From assembly GCA_009809945.1 (NCBI GenBank), contig WTPW01000199.1:405312-469311 (forward strand): a stretch of 64,000 bases of DNA, given 5' to 3'. Below, one piece after another: positions 1-11,553 of the stretch. The notes beneath the pieces are model-generated. The model had not been told where the DNA came from. It searched no databases and was given only the letters and a program-made list of their open reading frames with translations. Positions within the stretch are counted from its first letter, which is position 1, and each line of letters starts with the position of its first letter. This stretch comes from Gigaspora margarita (lineage: Eukaryota; Glomeromycota; Glomeromycetes; Diversisporales; Gigasporaceae). The translations under genes were made by a program, and so were the position numbers.

Positions 1-677
1 AAGCATTGTATTTACTCATAATTTCAAGACCTTCGAATTCAAAATTGAGTACATTACAGTACTAAGCATAAAATATTATTAGTACTTTACAGTACTATAA
101 AATATATGTTCGGTACTTTATAGTACCATCGGATATTTGTAGCCGTACTATACTCTAAACCAGCATGGAACGGATACTATATATATATATATTCATTTTT
201 CCGATGGTCATTTTGCTGTTAGGCCATTTACCTGGCATCACATAAGTACATGATTAACAGTTTTATTAGGTGCAGGTATTTATTATTGGTAAAATTATCA
301 CCTTGTATGATGTTATTTAAATGGCCTACCAGGAAAATGACCATCGGAAAATTTTGAAGTATCCATTTTCTGGATAATCAGCTTCGCTACTTTTCGTAAG
401 TTTTATTATTTGCGGGTTTAAATTGACAAAAGACAGAACTAAGTTTGTGTTCCATCAGCGCAAAGCGTTCAGATTTTGTCTACAACTATAATTTCATCTT
501 ATTTGCTGTAAAGTTTTCCCGTCATTACACTTTTACTACACGCAACTATGGTGTTTTACCACCTATGTTACATTACATTGCTATTATTTTGCATTAACAA
601 TGCTTTATAATCAATACAATCTGTACCAATAAATAACAAACTCAGTTAAAAAAATATTTCTTAGAAGCATCTTTATT

Positions 678-730
678 AAAAAAACATTGGTCACTTGACG
701 TCCCCAGATAATTACTATCTTGGGGTTTTA

Positions 731-773
<43 letters not shown>

Positions 774-778
774 ATTGG
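678..778 (+). mobile_element. Short poly-A-tailed retroposed fragment
   Basis: A body of about 42 bases (691-732) is followed by an A-run of about 40. The whole is bracketed by the direct repeat AAAAAAACATTGG at 678-690 and 766-778. A poly-A tail plus a target duplication is what target-primed reverse transcription leaves, so this reads as a very short 3'-end retrocopy of some transcript on the plus strand. The body is too short to identify its source. Part of the repeat is simple A-tract, so its exact length is uncertain. Confidence 0.6.
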
Positions 779-1009
779 AATATATTAGTACACATTTCAT
801 GATTATATAGCAGATAAAGGGTTTGAAATGAAACATGATATTAAGTATTTAATGAAAATTTTATTACTATAACTTGTTTCATGCATAGTGTGACTTATAG
901 TAGGAAAATTTTTTGTCCTTGTGCAGATTTAAACAGTAAAATCAATCTTGACTTTCTATTAAAATTGTGTAAATATTATGACGAAGTGATACCTTCGTTT
1001 TGTTTTATA

Positions 1010-1195
1010 ACATATCTTTTTAATCCATTTTAATCTACCAACTTTTTTTGCATTATGAATCGCTGATTCATTGAAATTCACAATATGATTTCTGTATTCA
1101 GGACGGTCCTGGTTTATTGCTTGATCCAGTGTATATCCCATCTCAATTTTTTTAATAATGCTTAAATCACATTCATTTAGAGAGTCTGCAGACAC
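1010..1195 (-). pseudogene. Possible exon fragment, unrecognised
   Basis: A minus-strand open frame of about 60 codons has a protein-like composition (contains GYTLDQAINQDRPEYRNH). It opens right after TCTGCAG, which could be a 3' splice site. There is no ATG; the frame begins at a GTG codon or at the acceptor. The distal part past about 1,010 is low-complexity and may be intronic. I do not recognise the family. It may be a gene fragment or chance coding. Confidence 0.3.
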
Positions 1196-1374
1196 TTGCT
1201 ATTCATGTAAATTTGTACTTGCCAAAATATTCGAAAGATATATATATATAAATATGTTTTTGGTATTGAATGGGTAAGTATCTAGAGACTCTCCTCATTT
1301 ATTTCATATCTATAATGTAATTGTTCTATTATAATATGCAATTTTTCTACCAAATTGTATCTTAATCAAAATCA

Positions 1375-1730
1375 TGTGTTTTGATTTATCATTGATATCT
1401 TGTTATTTATTGTCGCAGATCATAATTTAAAATGAAATCTACATTTTTTACTTAACCTGCTAGCCTTCTAAAACCCACTAATACTATATTTTTTTTAAAA
1501 CTAACCCTAACCCTAAACCCTAACCCTAAAAAATGCACCCCAAAAAAATTTAGTTTTCGAGATTTTATACTATAATTTCATTTTAATCTGGATTTCATTA
1601 TGATCCGCCACATTTGTCAACCAAAATCTTGATGATTTTGATACCTTCTTAAGTTAATTTACATGTTACTGAAATCATCAAGATTTAATTATTATATCAC
1701 AAGATATTAATGATAAATAAAAATGTATGA
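1375..1730. mobile_element. Foldback MITE with telomere-like core
   Basis: Arms around 1,380-1,460 (TTATCATTGATATCTTG, GATCATAATTTAAAATGAAA) reappear inverted at about 1,565-1,720. The core at 1,500-1,530 is CCCTAA-type sequence (AACCCTAACCCT) followed by AAAATGCACCCC. The element at 42,237-42,482 has the same arm motif and the same core order, so the two are one family. A smaller inverted repeat (ATCTTGATGATTT) sits in the right arm at 1,622-1,688. Confidence 0.6.
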
Positions 1731-2702
1731 AGGTATAAATTATATTCACAAGCAAAACTGTGAAATTCTACAGAGATAATTTAGCCTGCAAAATACAATA
1801 ATTTATTATAATTTAATGTAGGATGTTTACATTATTATTTTTTTAACTTTTAGAAACAGTATTCAGGAGTTACTACATGCATAATAGGACTTGTAATATT
1901 TAACAGTAATTTCTTTCAAATTTTATAGGGTATCTGGATGTATTAAGCGTAACTTGAGTTAGTATAGAAAGTATAAAGTTAAGTAATTTCTAACTATATT
2001 ATATAAATTATATATGTTAGATATTATTTTCAAATTGAATTAATTAAAAACTAATGTATTAGTATATAAAATAAATATATGAAGTTTATTATAACTAGAT
2101 GCAGGGATTTAGCATATAAGGCCATATTCATATTTAAATATTTAAAGTATAATCTTGATATTAAAAGTTATATTATAATTGAATATAAGAAAGTTTTATT
2201 AAAGCTAAATAATCTGCATCAAAAAGTGCCCATTTACCATACCAACTTCTATTTTTAAAATCTTCTTAGATTCTTCAAAATTGATATTTAAATATTTATA
2301 AATAATTGTTATAGATAACAATAGGAACCTTTGATTTGACTACTAATGCAAATCAAAAAAATAATAGCCACTCTTTAATATAGATCATTTAAGCCCTAGA
2401 TTCTATATAAGGTTCTTAAATAATTTTTAATTAAGTTGGTAAGTTCTATTTATTTATTTCTGGTTTAATAGTATAATAAAAAATACATGAAAAAATTGAA
2501 TATAATTTAATTAATAAAATAATTTTTTTGTAAGGAAAATTTCAACAGGAATAATTATAAAACCCAACTACAGTATTCTAAGATCAATATAAATTTATAT
2601 ATATATATTTTTTACTATTCACCAGACTTGCTACAACTTTATTTAGATATATTTTGTAATAATAATATATATATATTGTCTACTCTAGGTTGACTACTTA
2701 TT

Positions 2703-3563
2703 TTTTTTTGGTTTCAAAGTGCCTGCTCTGGGTCTAGGTTTCTTCAGTTTACACATCAGAAATTACACTTGAATGAGAGTACAACTAGCCACATATACAC
2801 TTTTGGTGTCTAATTTAAGTGGTCTGCCTGAAGGTTTTACACTAGATGCCATACCTGCAACCCAATATAGGAATTGCCTATTTAAACTCTCTAATCTTCT
2901 GCTCTTTGCCCAATCTCAACTGTTTCACTAGTTTACCTGGATTATTTCTGCCATATTTCTTAGGACTAGTTTATCCTTGCAGAAAAATTGGTAGAGCATT
3001 CCCTGTTCCATACAGGTATTACCTATACTTCAGTAATTGTTGCTATGGCCAAGGCCAACACTTGCAAGACAAGACTACCCCTGTTCTCTTACCAATATCT
3101 ACTTTTTGCCCTTGTAAGGTTCACTCCAATCCTAGCACCACCTCCACTATCCTACTGGCCCTTACACTGGCTTCTCAAACTTCTAAACCAGTTAGCCCAA
3201 AAGGGTTGATTTACCTGGCATTAGGTATCACTATGGTTCTTTCTTCCCTTAGTACCTACTTCTATAACATAGGTCCTTTTCCTCTAGTGTGACTCTGGTA
3301 GCCAGGTTCTGATAATCTGGCTCCAGTTTCCAATTCTCCAGTTTCAGTAGCACCATTGAAGATATTTGCTACCTCCTTACTCAGGACTTAGCAAATAGGT
3401 TTCTATTTCTCTGGTTCTTTGGATTTGTCTATATAATAGTACACAAATATGCCCAAAAGCTTCTATTCTAGATGGTGATCAAGGATTATAGGTAATATAC
3501 CTGACTGATCGATAAGACAACAGTTACTATACTACAGATCCATTTTTCAAAGTGTTGCTAGTA
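2703..3563 (-). mobile_element. SINE-like retroposon copy A, 5'-truncated
   Basis: This 861-bp insert is flanked by a perfect 16-bp target duplication, AGGTTGACTACTTATT, at 2,687-2,702 and 3,564-3,579. Its minus strand ends in a short A-tract (the T-run at 2,701-2,709), so it was inserted by reverse transcription on the minus strand. Its body matches the plus-strand copy at 6,350-7,215, for example CAGTCAGGTATATTACCT and GCAGGTATGGCATCTAGTG. It lacks the tRNA-like head that copy B carries, so it is 5'-truncated. A 148-codon plus-strand open frame at 2,846-3,292 has no recognisable domain and runs against the element's direction; I regard it as chance. Confidence 0.8.
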
Positions 3564-4059
3564 AGGTTGACTACTTATTAAAGTGCAAACAACCTATCTA
3601 GTCATTGTTAAAGATACCTAAATGTGACCTGCTATAGCAAAGTTTCCCTTTTTCAACCATCTAAACCTTATATTAAGGAGCTTAGTTTATCAAGTTGGAT
3701 TACTGTCTATCAAAACTACTATTTATTTTGGTTCCAATCTAAGAATTTTTTCTTCTTATTTTTGCTAATACTAAATTTTTAAAATGTGTATCCAAATTGC
3801 TATTCATCTTGGATTTTCTAACTCTGGCTCTATTCTTTACTTTGAAGTAGACTCTTTAGCTTCTTCTTATGAAATCTGCTGATTTTTTTGTTTTTCTCTG
3901 TTCTTTTTACTATTTCTCCATTTGAACCAAGCTGAAATGCCCAAGGTTTTCTTCTACATTAGCAAATTATATATATATAATCTTACATAAGATATTATAG
4001 CCCATAATATAATAAAAATCTTACATTTGATACGGTTTATTATGTAATATTAAGTTATA

Positions 4060-5890
4060 TTACAGCAACATTATGGCATTTATTTCAAAATACAGTATTT
4101 TGAAATATATTGCAAAATATTGCGAAATATATCAAATAAAAAAGGGGTCACAGAAGGTGATATTTTGCATATTATGTAATGTTTTCACATTGTTTTGCAA
4201 TATTTTTCAAATTTTCAAAATTTTTTAAAAAATAAATAAACAATATACATATTTATATAATTATGCTTTTTTAAAGGTTTTTACAATATTTCGCACAGTT
4301 TCGCAATTTATTATAAAATTATATTTATTTATTATTATGTATTATATATTATAATTTACATTTATTAAATATACATTTTAATTAATATTACATTATTATA
4401 TAGTATTATTTTTATATTATTACAAATATTTTAAACTTATTTCGCACCTTATCACATCAAATTCTATTACTATATACAAAAAACTAACCCTACACACTTA
4501 TTTTCACTTACCCACAGTTAGCTATTATTTTCACTTCTTTTTTTCTATTATCTTTACTTTGGTTATTTCTTTTGTTTTGGCTATAACCTTCATTTTACTC
4601 TCTTTTTCTAAATACTTCAAAGAAGTAAAAAAATAAAAAAAACATTTCTCAGAAGTGTTGGTGTTCTTGCAAATTGCCAGAGAAATCTAGTATGTTCTTG
4701 CAAAGTGCCAGAGAAGTTAAAGCTAGTATTCTTGTAAAGTGCCAGTAAAGTCACAAGTACCAAAGAAGTCAGAAATAAATAAAATAAAAAAAATAAATAA
4801 AAAAAAACCCCCAACAAAAAAACAAAAAGTATAGGCAAACTAATAAAAAAAATAAACAAAGCCCTAATTCTTCATTCCTCTGAAGTAAGAGTTTATGTTC
4901 TTGCAAATTCAGAAATTGCGAAAGTTGCGTTAATGTTCTTACAAAATGCCAAAAAAGTTGCGAAGTGCCAAAAAAGTCTGGGTTGGTTTCTTGCAAAGTG
5001 CCAGGAAGTAAGGGTTCTTTTCTCACAAAGTGCTGGAATAAAATAAATTAATAAACCAAATTTAAAAAAACAAAAACAAAACCAAAAAACAAATTATATC
5101 AAACAACAAAATAAATAAAGTCCTAACTAAATATTTATTTCTTTAAAGAAACATTTTTGGAATTTTAGAAATTGTTAGAGACATCAGTTGTATGTTTTTG
5201 CAAAGTGTCAGAAGTTTGGGTTGGCCTGTGCAAGGTTTCGAAAAGTTGTTTGTTTTCTTGAAAAGTGTTTTTGTAAAGAGCCGAAATAAAAATAAGATGA
5301 AAAAAATTAAAAAATAAATAAATAAAAAAAATTTGAAAAAAAACAAAATAAAAACAAAAAAAAATGAAACAAAAACAAAAGCAAAACGAAATAAAAAACG
5401 AATAAAAACAAAAAAGCAAAAAAAACAATATAGAAAATCTAATTATAAACTAAAGATCTAATCTGATCTTGTAATACAGAAAGTGAACTTCATCAGACCA
5501 TTTCGAACTATTTCAAAAAATCAGTCTAATATGCAATTTAGGTTACAGATCTACTGATCCAGCTTGGTTTTCTAGTCCTAAAATATGGGTTGGCTTGCAC
5601 AAGATTTTGAAAAGTTGTTTTTTTCTTGCAAAGGTCCATGTTCTTGTAAAGTGCAAAACGCAAAAAAAACAAAATAGATCTAATTATAAACAAAAGATCT
5701 AATTTGATCCAAACTACTTTGAAAATGCAGTCTTCTAATCCTAGTCCTAAAATATTTTTAAAGGGGTTCGAAATATTTCATAATATATTTTGAAATATTT
5801 TGAAACTACTTTTGTTATATTTCAAAAATGTGGTATTTTGAAATATTTTAAAATATATTAAAAATATTTTGCTTATATTACTGTTCATAA
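4060..5890. repeat. Degenerate repeat block, probable DNA-element remnant
   Basis: Both ends carry many short motifs of the type GAAATATTTTGAAATAT in either orientation (about 4,060-4,330 and 5,765-5,880), as in subterminal repeats of DNA transposons. Between them, 4,640-5,660 holds degenerate repeats of about 30 bases with the core GTTCTTGCAAAGTGCCAGAG. The ends ACAGCAACATTATGGC (left) and its partner ACAGTAATATAAGC (right, inverted) are weakly similar. I found no target duplication. Open frames here are Phe/Leu-rich by-products of A-tracts. Confidence 0.45.
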
Positions 5891-6279
5891 GACCTTACAT
5901 AAGATTACAGTATTAAAATTCACTGATATAAGTATTTGTAATTGTACATCTCTCAGTCTAAATCTTCTTCTGATAGATAGGTCAATAGAACTTCTAGGCT
6001 CTTTCATACTGAAAGTCCTTCCTCCTTTAGTTTCTGGTCCAAATCCTAATCTAGATAATCCTTTGCCATATCTATTTATCAAGCATTTGGATTTTTTTTG
6101 TTAAACTCTAGAGTATTTTTCTAGCTTCTTTTCTATGATCTGGACCTTCTCCTCTTCTTTTAGCTTCCTCTATATTTTTACAACTATTGCTTTCTCTTTC
6201 TTTTCCCAAATATTTTAATATAAATTTATATATTATTATATATTATTTATTTAATAAATTATAAATATCATATTTAAAG

Positions 6280-7215
6280 ATGTGGTAACTTAGAGAAGTT
6301 GTTAAGTTGTCACTTCCAAGTGGCAGGTCTAGGGTTCAAATCCCACTATGATGCTTTGAAAAATAAATCTGTGTTATGGTAACTGTTTTCTTGTCAATCA
6401 GTCAGGTATATTACCTGTAATCCTTGGTTACAATCTAGAATGGGAGCTGTTAGGCATAGTTGTGTACCATTATGCAAACAAATCCAAAGGACCAGAGAAA
6501 TGGAAACCTGTTTGGCAAGTTCCGAGTAAGGAGGTTGCAAAGATCTTTGACAGTGCTACCAAAACTAGATAATCAAAAACTGGAGCCAGAATATTAGATG
6601 AACAAAGACCCTCAGAAACAGGGGTCCACCAATCTGGCTGCTGGAGTCACACTAGAGGAAAAGGACCTATACTATAGAACTATGTACCAAGGGAAGAAAG
6701 AACCATAGTAGCACCTAATGCTAGGTAAATCAAACCTTCTGAGCTAACTGGTTTGGTAGTCTGAAAAGTCAGTGTAGGGACTGATAGGACAGTAGAGGTG
6801 GGTGCTGGGGTTGGAGTGAACCTTACAAGGGCAAAAAATAGGTATTGGTAAGAGAACAGGGGTAACCTTTATTGGCCTCAGCCATAGTGATAATTATTGA
6901 AGTGTAAGTAATACCTGTATGGGACAGGAACTGCTCTACCAAGTTTTTTGCAAGGATGAACTAGTTCTAAGAGCTATGGCAGTAAATGATCTAAGTTCAG
7001 ACTGACTATATATGTACTGTGAATACTGGTGAAACAGTTGAAATTGGTCAAAGGAGCTGAAGATCAGAGGGTTTAAATAGACAATTCCTGTAGTTGGGTT
7101 GCAGGTATGGCATCTAGTGTGGAACCTTCAGGCAGACCACTTAAATTAGATACCAAAAGTGTATGTGTAGCTAGTTGTACTCTCATCCAAGTGTAATTTC
7201 CCAATATATAAACTA
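6280..7215 (+). mobile_element. SINE-like retroposon copy B with tRNA-like head
   Basis: This is the plus-strand counterpart of the copy at 2,703-3,563. It is longer at the 5' end, where 6,285-6,350 looks tRNA-derived: an A-box-like stretch (AACTTAGAGAAGTTG), a small hairpin (CACTTCCAAGTG) and a B-box (GGTTCAAATCC). The body then runs about 860 bp to CCAAGTGTAATTTCCC. A length near 930 bp is long for a SINE, so it could also be a tRNA-primed non-autonomous retroposon with an unusual body. I could not fix its target duplication. Confidence 0.6.
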
Positions 7216-7942
7216 AAAACAACTATAGTAAAAAAAGAAGTAATACAAAAATACTTATATAGTAGTGGATCCGATTGTGTTATCTAGTGATAATATAAAC
7301 AATAATAATCTTTATCTAATATAGATAATATCACCTAGGGTAAAAATTAGTTAAAATTTTAAAAATAATAACAAATTTTTTTCTTTTTAAATTAAAACAA
7401 TTTCTAAATTATTTTAAATTTTTAATAAAAGTTGCAGAATACATTTTTTCTAATTCTAATAATAATAAATTTATTAAATTTGGTTAAATATTTATTGTAA
7501 CATATTTATTTAAAAATAGATATTAATAAATTATTTACAAAAATTATATGATAACCATATGATAGCCAATCAAAATTGCTTATTTTGTATGATCTAGGCA
7601 AATTTGAATTATTTTAGACAAATTTATAATATATACAGTATATTATTTAAATTCTTTGTTTATTAAAATTAATACAATTGCAAAGTATGCATTGTTCTAT
7701 ATATTGTATAAATTGAAAGAAATTAAACATAAGAGTACTGTTATTTATACTAAAAAAATGCTATTCACACTACAAATTTTGTGTAATATTAACTTTTTTC
7801 TATTTGTACTATATAGATTACTTTGATTTTGTTATTAAATTTTAAAAAATTTTTTTAATAATATCTTAACAAATTCTTGACCAATTTTAATAAAATTTTT
7901 TTATTTGAATTTTATAAATATACTACATATAGATTTCTCATC

Positions 7943-8131
7943 TAGAGTTAATACCTCTATTCAAATATATTTTTTATATCTGGATTAATCTGGTTTTATC
8001 ATAGTATATATCTGGATATAAATTTAAATCTGAATTTATTTATATCTGGATATAAAAACACTATGACACGTTATATCATATGATATAGTATATATCCGGA
8101 TATATTAATCCGGATAGAGGTGTTAACTCTA
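7943..8131. mobile_element. hAT-like MITE
   Basis: Terminal inverted repeats TAGAGTTAATACCTCTAT and TAGAGTTAACACCTCTAT bound a 189-bp non-coding element rich in TATCCGGATATA-type motifs. Flanks are TTCTCATC (7,935-7,942) and TTCTCCTC (8,132-8,139), a 7/8 match consistent with an aged 8-bp hAT-type duplication. Confidence 0.75.
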
Positions 8132-8242
8132 TTCTCCTCTTTTATAGAAAAATGAACTATATACTCTAATACCATGATATATACCAAAGGTTTTTTTCAA
8201 TCTATTTTAGCTAGCTATTGTAGCTAGATATTATATTGCTAG

Positions 8243-8534
8243 TAGGGTTTCTCAAACTCAAATCAAATCAAATATTAAGCATATTTGAATTTGATTAAAT
8301 CAAATAAGCCTTGATTTGAATTTGATTTGAATTAAAAATTTTGTATTTGAATTTGATTTGGTTTTAAATTTTACTTATAAATTATCAAATAGTTCAAATA
8401 TTTGATCAAATCAAATCAAATATTCATTAATTTGAATTTGATTTGATTTGAAAATTCTGTATTTGAATTTGATTTGAGTTCAAATTTTTGATCAAATCAA
8501 ATCAATTCAAATCAAATCAAATTGCAGAACTCTA
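8243..8534. mobile_element. hAT-like MITE with ATTTGATTTGA subrepeats
   Basis: A 292-bp element with ends TAGGGTTTCTCAAA and (inverted) TAGAGTTCTGCAAT, filled with repeats of AAATCAAATCAAAT and its complement. The 8-bp duplication ATTGCTAG is perfect at 8,235-8,242 and 8,535-8,542. Non-coding. Confidence 0.85.
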
Positions 8535-8639
8535 ATTGCTAGTATTTAATAAGGATATTATTTGAAGTATTAGATTGGCAATATGCTTTGCCAATAACTA
8601 TTTAATTATTAATTAAAGTAGATCTTGGGTTTAAGGATA

Positions 8640-8830
8640 GGAATCATATAGTCATTAGTTGATTAGTCAAAAATTAGTTGACTAATTGACTAAATTTTTT
8701 TATAGTCAGTTGATTGATTAGTTAATTAGTTGATTAGTCAATTATTTGACTAGTCAATTAAACAATTAGTCAATTAGTTGACTAATCGATTAGTTGATTA
8801 ATTGATTAGTCAATTAGAGTAATAACAGAT
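8640..8830. repeat. TTAGTTGATTAGTCAA array
   Basis: Dense alternating copies of TTAGTTGATTAGTCAATTAG in both orientations, self-complementary over almost the whole span. The same motif set recurs at 16,375-16,660, followed there by a shared flank (ATCTGTTATTAC) in inverse orientation, so both are copies of one dispersed family. It is probably the repeat-filled body of a DNA element whose ends I cannot place. Confidence 0.55.
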
Positions 8831-9834
8831 ATTATATAATATCAATAGGGGGTGGGGGCATCATTAATATCTTATATAGATATATATAATATTAGAAATA
8901 GCCAATCAAGTATCTCGATTTACAAATAGTATACAGATTATTAAATGCATTTGGATAACTGATATAATGCAAAAACCTGGGTTATATTTGATATATCACT
9001 GATGTACTTTCAACGCACTAAACAAGGTAAGATAGGGCATACATATATATACATGTTTGTACAACTATTATTAGTAATACAAGATCTTTAAGTAAATTTG
9101 AAGTTTTACTACGAGTATGTAATTAATCTCTTTGAATAACAGAGGTAACTGAAACCAATAGTCCTAATTCCAATTAGCGATTATAAAAGCATAAAACTAA
9201 TTAATATGACAAGAAAGGTTTATTCTAATTTTATATTTATTATACTCAAAGCTTCATATTTACTATTTTACTAAATTAAACATATTGACAAATACATATG
9301 TAAAATTAGAAACTTTTTACGATTTTATTCTGTATCCAATGCACAACCCCTTGGTAGAATCTCCTTACAAGAAAGAATTTGAGTGATATTTTGTGATGGC
9401 AATGTCATAAAATTATCAAATGTTGCTAAATTGGTTTTAGAGATTTCTAAAGCCTTTTTGGTCTTTTACGATTAGAAGGATGTTGCAGGCATTTATGTTT
9501 TGTTAAGTAGGTGAGAGTTGGATAATACTTGTTGCAAATTGAACAGCAAAGTCAAGAGTAAGTTTCTTTGTCAAGAGAAGGACAATGAAAATTATAACCC
9601 GCTATTTTAAATTGATCAAAGTATTGAAGGAGATAGATAGAATTTATATAGTAATCATCTTGTGCTTTAACAACAGGAAGAAGAAAGCTACTACCAGCTA
9701 TAAGAAAATCTATAGCTTCTTTTGCTCTAATAGAATTACAGTATTCAGAATCATTACTAGGGCTATTAAGTAGTTTGACTCAAACTGATGGACTGCTGGT
9801 CCGTCCTAGGACCGGGCCGGTCCTGTCTTTTTTG

Positions 9835-9971
9835 GGGATTGTCTAAAGCCTTGTACTTTCATATATTAATTTACATATTGCATAAATTGTATTCTTGATA
9901 TCTATATAACCTGCTAACCTTAAATGCATCAAAAACGAACCCTAATGAGGTACAAGGCTTCAGCCATCCCC
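9835..9971. mobile_element. 137-bp nested MITE
   Basis: Inverted ends GGGATTGTCTAAAGCCTTG and GGGGATGGCTGAAGCCTTG; 8-bp duplication CTTTTTTG at 9,827-9,834 and 9,972-9,979. It is present in only one of the two 709-bp duplicated units, so it inserted after that duplication or was lost from the other copy. Confidence 0.75.
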
Positions 9972-11437
9972 CTTTTTTGGGACTAACCGAAAAGACCATC
10001 AGTCCTAATAACAGTTATTATTAAATTATAGTTATAGATAAATTATAGATAAAATTATAATTTGATTTTGCAATTTTTTGCGATATTTAATATATAAACA
10101 ATAAATGAAATATCAACTATAGTTGTGAGAAAACTTTTTATTAAGTTGACATAAAGTTATAGTAATAGGTTAAGCAAATAACTGGTCTAAATTTGGAAAT
10201 ATTGAATTACTAATGGCAAAAATCAGGTGTGGGCTGTTAATCAGTTTGAATAAAACTGCTAGTCCTGCAGTCTGTCTTAGAATCAGAACATTCTAGTATT
10301 TATAGAGCGGACCAAAAAGACTATTAGTACTAATATAGTTAGTATTAAATTATTGTAACGAAAATTTATAGCTTAATTTTTTAACTAATTTGGTTCGGAT
10401 TATTAGCACTATTATAAATATACAGTATATGTAAAGTTGATTTTTAGAGACTTAGACAACAATAATAAATTTAAAAATTTAAATCAGATTTTTTCTTAAT
10501 TATAAGAACAGGTTTTCTTTAACATAAATTAAATATACAAATCTAATATTTTTAACTAAAATGATTGTCTATATTTACTTCAAAACAGAGTTCAAAATTC
10601 ATGCATAGTCATTAGGGCTGTGAAGTGGTCTGACTCAAACTGATGGACTGCTAGTCCGTTCTAGGACCGGGCTGGTTCTGTCTTTTTTGGGACAGACCAA
10701 AAAGACTGTCAGTCCTAATAATAGTTATTATTAAATCATTGTTATAGATAAATTATGGATAAAATCATAATCTGATTCTGCGATTTTTGCGATATTTAAC
10801 ATGTAAACAATAAATGAAATATCAAATATAGTCGTGAGAAAACTTTTTATTGAGTTGATATAAAGTCATAGTGATAGATTAAGCAAATAACTGGTCCAAA
10901 CTTGGAAATATTGAATTTCTTATGGCAAAAATCAGGTGTGGGCTGTTAACTAGTTTGAATAAAACTGCCAGTCCTGCAGTCTGTCTTAGGATCAGAACAT
11001 TCTAGTATTTATAGGGCAGACCAAAAAGACTATTGGTACTAATATAGTTAGTATTAAATTATTGTAATGAACATTTATAGCTTAATTTTTTAACTAATTT
11101 GGTTCGGATTATTAGTACTATTATAAATATACAGTATATGTAAAGTTGATTTTTAGAGACTTAGACAACAATAATAAATTTAAAAATTTAAATTAGATTT
11201 TTTCTTAATTAAAATAACAGGTTTTCTTTAACATAAATTAAATATACAAATCTAATATTTTTAACTAAAATGATTGTCTATATTTACTTCAAAACAGGGT
11301 TCAAAATTCATGTATTGTCATCATTAATAATAATAGACAGGTTTAAATATTGGTTAGAGGTAGCTTTAATGCAATTAAATGAGTAATAAACTAATAATTT
11401 GAATGGAGTCTATAATAATAACACGTAATAATACATA

Positions 11438-11553
11438 CCATATTGTCGTGAAATAATAGGCATAGGTGTTATTTAGGGGTTTGGTCTGAATTAAGCTTAA
11501 TTTAGGCCAAAATTTGTAATTTTACCCCTGCGTGTTATTTCGCGACAATACGG
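11438..11553. mobile_element. 116-bp Tc1/mariner-type MITE
   Basis: Inverted ends CCATATTGTCGTGAAATAA and CCGTATTGTCGCGAAATAA flanked by TA dinucleotides (11,436-11,437 and 11,554-11,555). The second copy of the surrounding 294-bp unit keeps the empty site ATACATAATAATTAAC, which proves insertion at TA. A degenerate relative lies at 60,786-60,858, and the element at 61,710-61,869 has related CCGYATT ends. Confidence 0.85.

Noticed and set aside
1500-1530. Telomere or chromosome end
   Set aside because: The CCCTAA units are few, imperfect and inside an inverted-repeat element that recurs elsewhere.
2846-3292. 148-codon protein gene
   Set aside because: It runs antisense within a retroposon, is low in charged residues, and has no domain or conserved frame in the sister copy.
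4617-5428. Membrane proteins suggested by Phe/Leu-rich minus-strand frames
   Set aside because: They are translations of A-rich repeats and overlap one another in different frames.
6285-6350. Functional tRNA gene
   Set aside because: A- and B-box-like motifs are present, but the acceptor stem does not pair and the sequence continues into a retroposon body.
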